This document shows, one piece after another, positions 17,929 to 28,018 of a stretch of DNA of 64,000 bases; position 1 is the first letter of the stretch, and every line of letters begins with the position of its first letter. Source of the DNA: Granulicella sp. S190. GTDB lineage: Bacteria; Acidobacteriota; Terriglobia; Terriglobales; Acidobacteriaceae. The DNA is taken from assembly GCF_009766095.1 (NCBI RefSeq), contig NZ_LMUD01000002.1, positions 241,626 through 305,625 on the forward strand, written 5' to 3'. A model generated the notes under the pieces. It was given only the letters and a program-made list of their open reading frames with translations, had not been told where the DNA came from and did not search any database. Position numbers and translations under genes: made by a program.

Positions 17929-20900
17929 TTAGAAAGAAAAGCGTCCAGACACCTGCATCGTCCGGTTGGGCTGCGTGCCCGTAATCTTTCCGAATCCAGA
18001 GGAAGTGGCGAAAGTTGCTGCCGTGCCAACCTCAGTGACGGTAAGCGAACCACTAGGTGCCGTGAAGTTGGTATGGTTTATAACGTTGAATGCATCGACG
18101 CGAAACTGAAACTTGAGACGCTCGACCAGCTTGAAGTCCTTCGCGACAGAAGCATCGAAGTCTACCTCGCCCGGTTCCCGATTCGAATCCCTTGAGACAT
18201 TTCCGAAGCCGGTTGTCACGATCTGTTGTCGAACCCCGCCGATCGTGTTGTAGACCGGTCCGGACGGCGTTAGAGGGAAATCGGGATCGGTCGCGGAGTC
18301 GTAATATTGCAGCGCCGCACCGTTTTTCGTGGGATGAGATAGCTTCAGGAGTTGGGGATTTCCATTAGGACGTTGCGATGAACCGGGAATCTCATTGGTT
18401 TGAGTGATGTTGATCGGAAGCCCCGTGTGTCCGACGAAGACTGGCGAGATATGCCAGTCGCGCAGCCACCAAGGACCAGGTGTGGTGTAGACAACAGCGA
18501 TGTTCAACACGTGCTTGACGTCGATGTTACTGACGGTAAAGTCATGCGTGAAGTTTGGGCCGGCGACAGGATATTGCGAGTTCGCCGTACCGTTCGGAGC
18601 TGAAAAGTTGTAGATGGTGCTGCCATCATCCTCGCTCTTCGCATAGGTGTAGTTGGAGAGCAGAGCGAGCCGTCTATCAAACTGGCGGCGAACCGTTACC
18701 TGCAGCCCGTTGTAGTTGGAACTTCCAATGTTGCTGTTCACCTGGAATGCTTTTAGGTTTGGGAACGGCTGGGCGTTTTGTGTCGCAACGCTGGTGTTGG
18801 TGAGTGTTACAGCCGGCACCTGGGAGAGTGGAACCTGATTCTCGTTAATGTTGTACGAGAGGTGGAGGGCATGGTTTCCAATGTAGTTGACCTCAAGAGT
18901 CAGCGCCAAGGGAAGCCGACGCTCGAAGCCCACATTCCACTGTTGAACCAGAGGCATGCGGCTCTGATTATCAAATGAAACCGCAACGCTGTAAGGGTTG
19001 GTTGCCGAGCTGTTTACCAGAGCAGCAGCGGGATTCTGCAGGTTTGGCGGCGGCGCAAGCGGGATTCCCTGAGAGAGAGAAAACGGTTGAGCGACTGCCG
19101 TTCCAAGATTGTTGTAACTGATGGTGTTGTCAAACCCTGGATAAGCAAGTTGACCACCGAGATTTTGGAAGATCGTCCCATAAAACGTACCGAATGCCGC
19201 ACGAAGAACGGTTTTATCATTGATACTGTAAGCCAAGCCGATACGTGGCGAGAGATCCGCTTTTGGCGTACTTACGTTCAAAGAACGCGAGACGCCGTCG
19301 TGGCCCGCAGCCAACAGAAGTCCTGTAGTGGGATCGATTCGACTGTAGATGTCGGTCGCAATCGTCAGCGCCGACTCGTACTCGTAGCGCACTCCCAGGT
19401 TAAGGGTTAGCTTGGGCGTTGCTCTCCAATCGTCCTGTAGAAAGATTCCGAGGTTATAGTTTCGTCTGCCGGTCGGCGGCTGAGGTTGTTCGTACTGAGC
19501 AGTCTTGACCTGGCCTAAAAGTAGATCGGCGATTTCTGTATTTGGGTTGCCCGATGCTCCATGATTTGTGATGGAACCATCGAACTGGAAGAGCCCTTCT
19601 GGATTAGTGGCGGGATTGAACGAATTGAATTCGTTCTTGCGAAGCGATGCACCCACTTTGAAAGTGTGAGGACCGGCAGTTTTGGTAATTGTCCCGAAAG
19701 GGGTGTAGGTGTTGGTGATATTTACTTGGCTTGTGTTTGTGTCCGCACCGATGTTGCTGAACCCGAAACTATTACTGGCATTGTCCTGGGCGGTGGTGCT
19801 GGCTGAGATCTGCGGTGTCTGGTCCAAGGGCAGAGACCCAATGCCGAGAGTCGTCGTCGCGTTTTGTCCGGTTCCAGGAGGATTGCGGAGAACAACGTTT
19901 CGAAAGAATCCCATGTTCAGGTCCATCACAAGGGTCGGAGTCCATGTGCGAGTGTAGTCGACCGATGGGAGCCATGCAGTGGTGCAACTGCAATCGTAGT
20001 TCGTATTTAGAAGCGGGCTGTTGTAACTGACGTATTGCGGCGATGTGTTGGTATAACGATAGACGTTGAAGCTGAGCCTGTCTTTTTGGGTCAAAGCTTC
20101 ATCAACTCGAACCACTATCTTCTGCGTATGGGACGTCAAATTTTGAAGTGATGTCCAGTTGCCTGTGTAGCGGTTGTTGACTGCGTCATAGGTTCCTACT
20201 GTATTCGGCAGAGGCAGTAAGGCGAGAATTTTGGCTGCTGCTGGATCGATCCCTGCGACCTGGTTGCCAGCAAAAGCTGGCGAAGACTTTCCTGTGGGTT
20301 GATAGATTGCTTGCGGAGTTCGAGGCTTTCCGTTTGCATCCAGAGGAGCAGAGGCATTCGAGAAGTCGCCTGTACGCTGTGCGGCAGTTGGCACGGTCTC
20401 TGTCACGAGCGTTGAGTTTGGAGAGATGGTGCGATCGTAGTTGACGAAGAAGAAGGTTTTGTCATGGCCGTTGTAGAGATGAGGAATTCTGACTGGCCCG
20501 CCGATGGAGCCGCCCTCCTGGAAGAATCTGTCCCGATTGCGCGGGGTGACTGCTCCGGTGACAGCGTTGATGGTGTCCTTATGAAAGTACTGGTTGGCAT
20601 CGAGTGCCTCGTTGCGAAGCAGAAAGTATGCGTTTCCGTGATAGGTGTTTGTGCCTGAGATGGTATTTACTGAAATTACAGCGCCCGAGGTGCGACCGTA
20701 CTCTGCCGGCGCGTTCGTGGTGATGACGCGGAATTGGTCGACCCCGTCCGGTGACGGTAGCGTGGCTGGGGTTCCAGTGGAAGCCACAATTGTTGAAACT
20801 CCGTTCAATAGAACTTCGGTGTTCAAGGTGCGACTGCCATTGATCGAGAGCTGAGACGTTGATGGCTGGTCCCCGGCACCGCCATGTGCTACGCCGGGAA

Positions 20901-21456
20901 TAAATGCCAGAAGGTTTTCAGTGGCGCGCTGTTGCAGGGGAATGTTCTGGATATCTTCCGGAGAGATGAGCGTCGAGACGTCCGAAGTGCTGCGGTCAAG
21001 CTCTTCACCTTTTGAGGAGACAGTAACGGTTTCGCTATTTTCACCGATCTGCATCGAGACGTTCACAGAGGTGACCTGGGCAACGGTTGCAGCAAGGTTG
21101 TCAATGACCGTCTGCTTCAGGCCCGCGGCTGTAACGGTAATCTTATAGACGCCAGGAATCACCTGAGGCGCCACAAAGGTTCCGGCTGAGTCGCTCTTAC
21201 CATTGAAGACGGTGAGGCCGGTGTCACGATTGACGATGTTCACCTGTGCATCAGGAATAAGAGCCCCTGATGGATCGAGAACCTGACCACGAATGGTCGC
21301 ATTGGTGTTCTGCGCATGCGCCGCGCTTCCCAAGACGAAAATAGCCAGCGTTATCGTACAGATTGCTATCCGCGATAGTTCGGCTAGCGTTTTTGAGATG
21401 CGAACGGCCTTAAGCACTTTAAGGGATGCCGCTTGCACAGCTTGGTAGTTCTTCAC
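17929..21456 (-). CDS. Oar-like TonB-dependent receptor
   Basis: 1175 residues. The start is GTG at 21456 with GGAGG 7 bases upstream. Order: a long basic N-terminus and signal segment (IAICTITLAIFVLGSAAHAQ), a carboxypeptidase-regulatory-like domain (ATIRGQVLDPSGALIPDAQV), a plug (QQRATENLLAFIPGVAHGG, NGSRTLNTEVLLNGVSTIV), and a barrel ending in TMQVSGRFSF. It is more distant from the receptors at 9759 and 33784 than those are from each other. It lies between an alginate-lyase-like gene and a GH105 gene on the same strand, so it should import oligosaccharides made from the acidic polysaccharide attacked by this locus. Confidence 0.92.
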   Translation of the reverse strand: MKNYQAVQAASLKVLKAVRISKTLAELSRIAICTITLAIFVLGSAAHAQNTNATIRGQVLDPSGALIPDAQVNIVNRDTGLTVFNGKSDSAGTFVAPQVIPGVYKITVTAAGLKQTVIDNLAATVAQVTSVNVSMQIGENSETVTVSSKGEELDRSTSDVSTLISPEDIQNIPLQQRATENLLAFIPGVAHGGAGDQPSTSQLSINGSRTLNTEVLLNGVSTIVASTGTPATLPSPDGVDQFRVITTNAPAEYGRTSGAVISVNTISGTNTYHGNAYFLLRNEALDANQYFHKDTINAVTGAVTPRNRDRFFQEGGSIGGPVRIPHLYNGHDKTFFFVNYDRTISPNSTLVTETVPTAAQRTGDFSNASAPLDANGKPRTPQAIYQPTGKSSPAFAGNQVAGIDPAAAKILALLPLPNTVGTYDAVNNRYTGNWTSLQNLTSHTQKIVVRVDEALTQKDRLSFNVYRYTNTSPQYVSYNSPLLNTNYDCSCTTAWLPSVDYTRTWTPTLVMDLNMGFFRNVVLRNPPGTGQNATTTLGIGSLPLDQTPQISASTTAQDNASNSFGFSNIGADTNTSQVNITNTYTPFGTITKTAGPHTFKVGASLRKNEFNSFNPATNPEGLFQFDGSITNHGASGNPNTEIADLLLGQVKTAQYEQPQPPTGRRNYNLGIFLQDDWRATPKLTLNLGVRYEYESALTIATDIYSRIDPTTGLLLAAGHDGVSRSLNVSTPKADLSPRIGLAYSINDKTVLRAAFGTFYGTIFQNLGGQLAYPGFDNTISYNNLGTAVAQPFSLSQGIPLAPPPNLQNPAAALVNSSATNPYSVAVSFDNQSRMPLVQQWNVGFERRLPLALTLEVNYIGNHALHLSYNINENQVPLSQVPAVTLTNTSVATQNAQPFPNLKAFQVNSNIGSSNYNGLQVTVRRQFDRRLALLSNYTYAKSEDDGSTIYNFSAPNGTANSQYPVAGPNFTHDFTVSNIDVKHVLNIAVVYTTPGPWWLRDWHISPVFVGHTGLPINITQTNEIPGSSQRPNGNPQLLKLSHPTKNGAALQYYDSATDPDFPLTPSGPVYNTIGGVRQQIVTTGFGNVSRDSNREPGEVDFDASVAKDFKLVERLKFQFRVDAFNVINHTNFTAPSGSLTVTEVGTAATFATSSGFGKITGTQPNRTMQVSGRFSF

Positions 21457-21833
21457 AGAAATGCCTCCGATTACTGAATCAATTAGTTACTGCAGTTTTC
21501 TGTAGGTCTTTAAACTCTTACGAGGATGGTGAGCTACAAGCCGTGAGCAGATGGCTATAAAACACCGACGAGGCACGTGTCATTCGGTTTTTCGTGTCAT
21601 TCACGGATTGGGCTCAAGGCATTTCCTCTTGATTTAATCCGCAGTTAGGACAAAAAGGAACTTTTCATAACGACGAACATGAAAACCTTTTGCTCATACT
21701 TCTGTCAAGCGTTTGTTTATTGAACTTTTGGCGTTCCAGATGAGAAATAAATTACGGAAGAAGATTCGTCTCCGTCTGGAGTATGCGTGTGAAGAACATC
21801 CTAGAGACGCTGAAGATGAACTGTCCTGTTCCG
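21457..21833 (-). other. intergenic region upstream of the Oar-like receptor
   Basis: 377 bases, AT-rich toward 21640-21760. It must hold the promoter of the receptor gene and the 3' end signals of the GH105 gene. I see no coding remnant, strong hairpin or clear operator in it. Confidence 0.3.
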
Positions 21834-23024
21834 TTAGCGCTTTCGTAATTTTCCGTGCACCTTGTTCATGCGTGCGACCTCGCTTCCAGCCAGGAGAAAA
21901 CCCCCGACTCCATAGACGTAGCTCGAAGAGGCTCTGAAAGAGTCGGGTGCAGCTCCAATCGGCTGAATTGCGCCGAGCCTTCCGTTTGCATAGATGTGGC
22001 TCACCATCCCGGCCCACGAGCGTGCAACCACAGGACGAAATACCTTTGCATCTAAAATGCCTTGATTGATCCCCCACGCCATGGCATAGGTATAAAACGC
22101 TGACCCGGAGACCTCGGACTCGGAGTAGGCATCGGGATCAAGAAGCCCAGTCTTCCATAGACCATCGGCAGTCTGAAGCTGCGCAATACGCGTGGCCATT
22201 TGGTTGAATTGAGTCAAGTATCTGTCGCGTGTGGGATAGTTCGCCGGCATGAACTCGAGCACGTTGACCATACCTGCAACAACCCATCCATTGCCTCGGG
22301 CCCAGAACAGAGGCTTACCGTTCTTCTCCTTCTGAGTGAGATAGCGTGCATCGCGAAAAAACAAGCTTTCCTGCTCGGAATACAGCAACTTTGTGGTGCT
22401 TGCCCAGTTGCGGTCCAGCGCATCGAGGTAGCTGCGGTCACCTGTAATCGCATACATACGCGCGAGCACCGGAGGCGCCATAAACAATGCGTCGCACCAC
22501 CACCAAACAGGCTTCGCGGGATCTACTGATTTTGCCTTCAGGCGATCCATCACTTCCCTAGTCGAAGCCATCCGTCGAGGTTCAGGTTTGAGTCGATATA
22601 AATCGAGATACGCCTGCCCCAGCGCCTGATCATCTGCATGTGGGAAACGATCGTTCAGAAGCTTCCAATCGAAGCCTTCACTTATCCTGGCAACAGCGTC
22701 GGAGTACTTTGGGTCGCCCGTCTCGTGCGAGGTGGCAAGAAGGCCATCGTAGAGCGCAGCATAGGTCCACTGCTGGTTGAACTTCGAAGCAGCTTCGGTC
22801 AACTGCCAGTCCGCGACCTTACGCATCGCCAACTCGACATCGTGGCGGTTCAACTTATTCGAAAGGCCCTTCGCGAGCGGGCCCGGATCTTCAGGCGAAT
22901 CTCCACTCGCTTGCCGATCAACTGTCGGACCGGGGCTTTGTGCTGCCAGTGTTAAAGGCTCTATTGGAAGCAGAGTCGCGAACCACAGACTGCAAATTAG
23001 TGAGGAACGAAAGAAGAATCTCAA
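21834..23024 (-). CDS. GH105 unsaturated uronyl hydrolase (YteR/RhiN-like)
   Basis: About 396 residues. The alpha/alpha-barrel phrases of GH105 are present in order: VADWQLTEAAS, WTYAALYDGLLA, FPHADDQALGQAYLDLY, WWCDALFMAPPVLARM, FWARGNGWVVAGMVNVLEF, SEVSGSAFYTYAMAWGIN and SSYVYGVGGFLLAGSEV. The family hydrolyses the delta-4,5-unsaturated galacturonyl or glucuronyl end left by polysaccharide lyases, releasing the monosaccharide that KduI uses. The frame opens at a TTG at 23075, but TTG 23024 has GGAG 5 bases upstream and opens a normal signal peptide (LRFFFRSSLICSLWF), so I prefer it. It supports lyase-based uronate breakdown in this locus. Confidence 0.85.
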   Translation of the reverse strand: MRFFFRSSLICSLWFATLLPIEPLTLAAQSPGPTVDRQASGDSPEDPGPLAKGLSNKLNRHDVELAMRKVADWQLTEAASKFNQQWTYAALYDGLLATSHETGDPKYSDAVARISEGFDWKLLNDRFPHADDQALGQAYLDLYRLKPEPRRMASTREVMDRLKAKSVDPAKPVWWWCDALFMAPPVLARMYAITGDRSYLDALDRNWASTTKLLYSEQESLFFRDARYLTQKEKNGKPLFWARGNGWVVAGMVNVLEFMPANYPTRDRYLTQFNQMATRIAQLQTADGLWKTGLLDPDAYSESEVSGSAFYTYAMAWGINQGILDAKVFRPVVARSWAGMVSHIYANGRLGAIQPIGAAPDSFRASSSYVYGVGGFLLAGSEVARMNKVHGKLRKR

Positions 23025-23155
23025 GGGTGCTCCATTCAGTAGGTTTATTCCTATCCATACGAGTGCTTTTGACAACCGACAGCACCCGCGAATATATCTC
23101 TAATGTGACTCAGTAGCATCTTCGAACAAAATCGGGTTTCTGCCCAGACAAATTT

Positions 23156-25654
23156 ATGCGTGACATCTCCCGCCGCCTGTTCCTGAAAACATCACTCCCC
23201 GTTGCAGCGTCTGCGGCTGTTCCCGTCGCACCCGCATGGCTGCGCAGCTTCGCCGAGTCCGATACGCCTGCTACGATTCAGCGTCTCCGTGATGGGTGGG
23301 AGTACCTTCAGCAATCATTGGACGGACCATGGCAGGTCTGGCATAGTGCAGAGTTGGCCACCTGGAGTGCGGTCACCCTTCCTCATTGCTTCAATCACAA
23401 CGATGCGTGCGATCCCGACGTTCCCGCTTATCGGGGGCCGGGCTGGTATCGAAGACATCTTGTTGTCGCTAACCCATATCCCGGTGGACGCACTTTGCTT
23501 CACTTCAGCGGTGCGGGTCAGACTACCGACGTTTACGTCGGTGAAGCTCACATTGCCCGGCATATTGGGGGGTACGACCAGTTTGTCATCGACATCACCG
23601 AACACGCAGCTCCTGCGCTATCCACTCCCCTGCTTCTCGCCATTCGCTGCGACAACGGCCGAGACTTAGACCGGATGCCGTCTGACCTGAGCGACTTCAC
23701 CCTTTATGGTGGCCTGTATCGCCATATCGAGCTCGTTTACGTTCCTGCTGTATCCCTTGAGGCCATTCACATCCAGGTCCATCCGTCTTCACAAAGAGAT
23801 TGGGCTAGCCTGGATATTACTGGCCGTCTGCATCACTCGCTAGCTACACCGCCAAACGCTACCGTATCGATTGAAATCCTCAAACCCGACGGGACTTCAG
23901 TGGCCCAGTTATCCACTAAGTGGCCAAATGCCCGTTCCACAGAGAACGGGTTCGATGGCGAACGTCACTTGGCCACCTTCAAACTGTCGAACCCGCTGCT
24001 GTGGTCGCCGTCCACTCCGAATCTCTATCGCTGTCGCGCTACCCTTTCGTTCAAAGACACGCAGCACGTGTTCACTGAACGATTTGGCGTGCGCTTCATC
24101 GATTTTCAGAAGAACGGTCCCTTCCTTGCCAACGGCGAGCGCCTGCTTCTGCGCGGCACTCACCGGCATGAGGATCATGCTGGCTGCGCCGCCGCCATGA
24201 CAGATAGCGACATTCGTCAGGAGATGCAGCTGATCAAGGCCATGGGAGCCAACTTCATTCGGCTGGCCCACTATCAGCAATCTCAACTCGTGTTGGACCT
24301 TTGTGACGAACTCGGTCTATTCGTCTGGGAAGAGTTGCCCTGGTGCCGCGCTGGAATGGGTAACGATTCCTGGCAAGACATGGGTCGGCAGAAACTGTGC
24401 AACATGATCGATCAGCACTTCAATCACCCCTCTGTCATCTTTTGGGGATTAGGAAACGAAGACGACTGGCCTGGGGAATATCCGTCTATTGATCAGGACG
24501 CGATCCGCTCTTACATGAAGCAGCTGAACGATCTCGCCCACCGTTTGGATCCTAGCCGCTACACTTCTTACCGCCGTTGCGACTTCGCACGTGACATTCC
24601 CGACGTTTACAGTCCGTCGATATGGGCTGGCTGGTACGGTGGACTCTACACCGAATACGAGCATTCCCTCGAAGTACAGCGCAAGCGAGTCGAGCGATTA
24701 CTCCACATCGAATGGGGTGCAGACAGTCACGCCCGCCGTCACTCCGAAGATCCTGACCGTGCTGTTGGCTCTGTTCGCTCTACAGCCAATACTGCCGAAA
24801 GTGGCCTTGCCTACCTGAACACCGGTGGCCAGGCTCGGGTATCCCGCGACGGCGACTGGTCGGAGACGTACGCCTGCAATCTCTTCGACTGGCACCTCAA
24901 AACTCAAGAGGCGTTGCCATGGCTCGCAGGCTCTGCGCAATGGATATTCAAGGACTTCACGACCCCTCTACGCGTCGAGAATCCTGTACCTCGCGTCAAC
25001 CAAAAGGGTCTCGTCGAACGCGATCTCACTCCGAAGGAGTCCTACTACGTCTTCCAGTCCTATTGGAGCTCGGAGCCCATGGTCCATTTGTACGGGCACT
25101 CATGGCCGATCCGCTGGGGAAGACCCGGCGAGCTGAAGATGGTTAAGGTTTACTCCAACTGTCGTGAGGCCGAACTGTTCTTGAACGGGGTCTCCGTCGG
25201 CGTGCGACATAGGGATAGCCAGGATTTCCCCTGTGCCGGCCTGCGATGGATGACATCTTTCCGGGAAGGTTCAAACCAACTTCGGGTCATCGCAAATTCA
25301 GCTAACGACACCAAGGTTACAGACGAACTTAACTTCTTCTATCAAACTGATGTATGGCAAAACCCGGCGACACTTCTTCTGAAAGAAGTGTCGAGAAGAG
25401 ATGGAATCGTTACTTGCAGAGCCACGCTGCATGACCAGAACGGCATCCTGTGCCTGGATGCACGACACCAGGTCAGATTCACACTCGCGGGAGCCGCACG
25501 CCTCATAGACAATCAGGGCACATCTTCAGGCTCTCGTGTCGTTGAGCTATACAACGGTCGCGCAGAGATTTCGATTCGCGATATCCGCGGGTCTATCAGC
25601 CTAGCGGTAAGTACACCGTTACTCCCAACCGCCATTTGCACCATTGAAGGCTGA
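23156..25654 (+). CDS. GH2 family glycoside hydrolase (beta-galactosidase/glucuronidase type), Tat-exported
   Basis: 832 residues. The N-terminus SRRLFLKTSLPVAASAAVPV is a twin-arginine signal. A sugar-binding domain (WSAVTLPHCFNHNDACDPD, YRGPGWYRRHL), an Ig-like domain and a TIM barrel follow. The acid/base is Glu435 in FWGLGNEDDW and the nucleophile is Glu519 in LLHIEWGADSH, both in standard GH2 positions. RGTHRHEDHAG precedes the barrel as in other members. C-terminal Ig-like domains end the protein (about 690-832). Substrate could be beta-galactoside, beta-glucuronide or beta-mannoside. It is alone on its strand between GH105 and the second lyase, so it probably trims side chains of the same polymer. 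Confidence 0.88.
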   Translation: MRDISRRLFLKTSLPVAASAAVPVAPAWLRSFAESDTPATIQRLRDGWEYLQQSLDGPWQVWHSAELATWSAVTLPHCFNHNDACDPDVPAYRGPGWYRRHLVVANPYPGGRTLLHFSGAGQTTDVYVGEAHIARHIGGYDQFVIDITEHAAPALSTPLLLAIRCDNGRDLDRMPSDLSDFTLYGGLYRHIELVYVPAVSLEAIHIQVHPSSQRDWASLDITGRLHHSLATPPNATVSIEILKPDGTSVAQLSTKWPNARSTENGFDGERHLATFKLSNPLLWSPSTPNLYRCRATLSFKDTQHVFTERFGVRFIDFQKNGPFLANGERLLLRGTHRHEDHAGCAAAMTDSDIRQEMQLIKAMGANFIRLAHYQQSQLVLDLCDELGLFVWEELPWCRAGMGNDSWQDMGRQKLCNMIDQHFNHPSVIFWGLGNEDDWPGEYPSIDQDAIRSYMKQLNDLAHRLDPSRYTSYRRCDFARDIPDVYSPSIWAGWYGGLYTEYEHSLEVQRKRVERLLHIEWGADSHARRHSEDPDRAVGSVRSTANTAESGLAYLNTGGQARVSRDGDWSETYACNLFDWHLKTQEALPWLAGSAQWIFKDFTTPLRVENPVPRVNQKGLVERDLTPKESYYVFQSYWSSEPMVHLYGHSWPIRWGRPGELKMVKVYSNCREAELFLNGVSVGVRHRDSQDFPCAGLRWMTSFREGSNQLRVIANSANDTKVTDELNFFYQTDVWQNPATLLLKEVSRRDGIVTCRATLHDQNGILCLDARHQVRFTLAGAARLIDNQGTSSGSRVVELYNGRAEISIRDIRGSISLAVSTPLLPTAICTIEG

Positions 25655-25808
25655 GCTGTACCTGCTCGGAGAAACTCGATCAGTCCAACTGATCACGCCG
25701 GTGATCGGATTGCGATAGCAACTCTAGGGATGGTTGCCCTACACATGTACCTACCCGCTGAATTACTGTATTGATTCGAGTATCAGCAACGTCATCGCGG
25801 GAACGCCC
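25655..25808. other. intergenic region between convergent genes
   Basis: 154 bases. Two small hairpins stand close together: GATCAGT-CCA-ACTGATC (25678-25694) and GATCAC-GCCG-GTGATC just after. They may serve as weak terminators, but neither has a T run. Confidence 0.3.
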
Positions 25809-26996
25809 TCAAACCCACAGCAATGGTTGACGAATTGGATAGTTACGAATGATCTCTTTGTCGGTCGGATCTGGATTTAGCGTCTTCCATAACGAGACAT
25901 ACTCTGCCCGGTGGCATGCCAAACCGGAAAAGAGCAATCCAGGCGACCGTACCGGTAGCGCATCAAAGTGCTCGACGTCTTTCGCATATGGCCACTTATC
26001 TTTGTCCTTCAGAAACGGGTAGAGGAACTCCGCTGCTTTGCAGAGCCCTCGGCCATCGGACAACGAGAAGGTAGTGAGATCGATTCCAGACCCCTTGAGC
26101 GACTGTGCCAAACCTGCCATCACGTCGAAGTTGAAGATTGAATAGCTGTATGGCTTAGTCCGCACCAGCTCTTTAGGAAAGGAGCCGTCCATGCCGAGTT
26201 GATCTGGAAGCAGCTTCGTGGTGAACCACACCCGGATTTCATCGCGCGTTCCCTCGTCGCCGATCAGTCGAGCAAACTCCGAAGCTTGCAAGGCCCAGCA
26301 TGTCGCATGATTGTTCAGGGTCGCACGCTCCTGCTTCCCTTTTTCGCTGCTCTTCATCCAACCGAGGTACTCGCGAAACCATTGCTTCACGCTCTGCTGA
26401 TCGGCTGCTGAGAGTGCTTCGGTGCCTAGAAAGCTGGCCGCTCGTGCGACCTCAACGAGATGGAGCGTATCGATAATGCCATAGTTGCGTCCCGTAGAGA
26501 CGCCGTGTACGCCCTGCGAAAACTCGAGATTGGGTTTCATGCGGGTCTCAGGCGCAACAAACCAGGCTCGCAAATGGTCGCCAGACCGTCTTGCATAGCG
26601 GCGGTCCTTCGTCAGCAGCCATGCCGCGGTGAGAGATGGCATCCGGACGGAGAGATCGATCATCACCTTGCGGTGATCAATAAAGTTTTCAGGATTACTT
26701 TGGCCGTCCCGATTGATATAGGGTCCATCAGGGTTCTTTGGATTGGGCCAGAAATAGTCAGCCTGCGAGAAGAAGTCGTGCGGCCCTCCCGGACTCCTGG
26801 GAGAAAGGAACGCTGTAATGGTCACCGGCTCCATCGGAAGATACAGCTTTGCGGCTTGCAGGATTCGACCCCGATCCGTCTTTGCCACCATCTGATAAGC
26901 GTGTGATTTGTCCGCTGCCCAGGCCGGGTATGTCCGTCCAGCAAATGCTGCCACCGCTGCGGTGGCACAAAACTCTCTTCTATTGAGTGTCATCAT
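25809..26996 (-). CDS. alginate-lyase-fold polysaccharide lyase, Tat-exported
   Basis: 395 residues. LNRREFCATAAVAAFAGRTYPAWA is a twin-arginine signal. The mature part reads as a (alpha/alpha) toroid lyase of the alginate_lyase Pfam type: DYFWPNPKNPDGPYINRDGQ, FIDHRKVMIDLS, ERATLNNHATCWALQ with the catalytic Asn-Asn-His, and DGSFPKELVRTKPYSYSIFN with the Arg and Tyr region. Many relatives act on alginate, and some similar-fold families act on glucuronan. The nearby genes are KduD and KduI, which handle pectin- or glucuronan-type products. The start is one of two ATG codons (26996 or 26993). Confidence 0.8.
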   Translation of the reverse strand: MMTLNRREFCATAAVAAFAGRTYPAWAADKSHAYQMVAKTDRGRILQAAKLYLPMEPVTITAFLSPRSPGGPHDFFSQADYFWPNPKNPDGPYINRDGQSNPENFIDHRKVMIDLSVRMPSLTAAWLLTKDRRYARRSGDHLRAWFVAPETRMKPNLEFSQGVHGVSTGRNYGIIDTLHLVEVARAASFLGTEALSAADQQSVKQWFREYLGWMKSSEKGKQERATLNNHATCWALQASEFARLIGDEGTRDEIRVWFTTKLLPDQLGMDGSFPKELVRTKPYSYSIFNFDVMAGLAQSLKGSGIDLTTFSLSDGRGLCKAAEFLYPFLKDKDKWPYAKDVEHFDALPVRSPGLLFSGLACHRAEYVSLWKTLNPDPTDKEIIRNYPIRQPLLWV

Positions 26997-27142
26997 TCCA
27001 ACCTTTTTCTAGATAAGTTCGATTATGGTGTCCCGCGCAAGCGAGAGCTACCTTCATTTCCGCAGACACAAAGGGAACGTAACTCAACGTTTGTTCCATT
27101 TTTATGCTCTCTTCATCGATTGGACGCGGTTTGAAAACATTT

Positions 27143-27913
27143 CTATCGCCCCATCCATCCTCCGTCCACCGTAAGGACCGTGCCGGTGACGTAGTTGCTG
27201 GCGGGAGAACTAAGGTAGAGGGCGGCCCCGGCCAGGTCTTCCGGTTGGCCCCAGCGCGCTGCGGGGATGCGGTCAAGGATCTGCCGGTTACGAGTTTCAT
27301 CGGTCTGAAGGGCTTCCGTGTTGGTGGTTGCAAAGTAGCCGGGGGCGATGGCATTAACCTGGATACCGTTGGGGGCCCACTCGTTGGCCAGGGCCTTGGT
27401 GAGTTGAGCAACTCCGCCTTTGCTGGCAGCATAGGCGGGGACGCGGATGCCACCCTGAAAACTTAGAAGGGAGGCTATGTTAACGATCTTTCCGGACGAG
27501 CGTGGGATCATATCGCGGGCTGCAAGTTGGGAGAGTTGGAAGACGCTGGTGAGATTGACTTGAAGTACGTGCTGCCAGTCTTCGAGGGTGACCTCTTCCG
27601 CGGCAGCGCGGTATATGGTGCCGGCATTGTTGATGAGGATATCGATTCGTCCGAACTTATCTTTGACCTGGGTGAAGAGATCCTCGGCTCCCGTGGTGGA
27701 GGAGAGATCGGCGCTGAATGCGGCAGCTTTTTCACCGATGGTCTCTGCAGTTTCGGTAGCGGCGCGGCGGTTGCCATGGCAGGCAATGATCGCTCCTGCC
27801 TGCGAAAGGGCAATGGCGATGGCTGCGCCGAGGCCGCTAGCCGAGCCGGTGACAAGAGCTATCTTGTTGTCGAGACGGAAGCTGTCGAGGACGTTGAAAG
27901 GCGTGTTTGGCAT
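27143..27913 (-). CDS. kduD: 2-dehydro-3-deoxy-D-gluconate 5-dehydrogenase
   Basis: 256 residues, classical short-chain dehydrogenase: cofactor loop LVTGSASGLGAAIA, NNAGTIYR, catalytic Ser in NIASLLSFQGG and YAASKGG with Tyr/Lys. The phrases FRLDNKIALVTG, EDLAGAALYLSSPASNYVTG and LTVDGGWMGR are typical of KduD. The enzyme reduces 2,5-diketo-3-deoxygluconate to KDG with NADH. It lies 146 bases upstream of the lyase on the same strand and diverges from the cupin-KduI-KdgK-KdgA run, so both sides of one short intergenic region serve one pathway. Confidence 0.88.
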   Translation of the reverse strand: MPNTPFNVLDSFRLDNKIALVTGSASGLGAAIAIALSQAGAIIACHGNRRAATETAETIGEKAAAFSADLSSTTGAEDLFTQVKDKFGRIDILINNAGTIYRAAAEEVTLEDWQHVLQVNLTSVFQLSQLAARDMIPRSSGKIVNIASLLSFQGGIRVPAYAASKGGVAQLTKALANEWAPNGIQVNAIAPGYFATTNTEALQTDETRNRQILDRIPAARWGQPEDLAGAALYLSSPASNYVTGTVLTVDGGWMGR

Positions 27914-28018
27914 CTAGGCAAATGTACGTGGTGTCAAGCCAGTCGGCAAACAGCAAGGTGTTGACGATGGAACGATGGTTTCGTATGGTTGGTGGGTATT
28001 GTTTGAGGAAAAAACTAT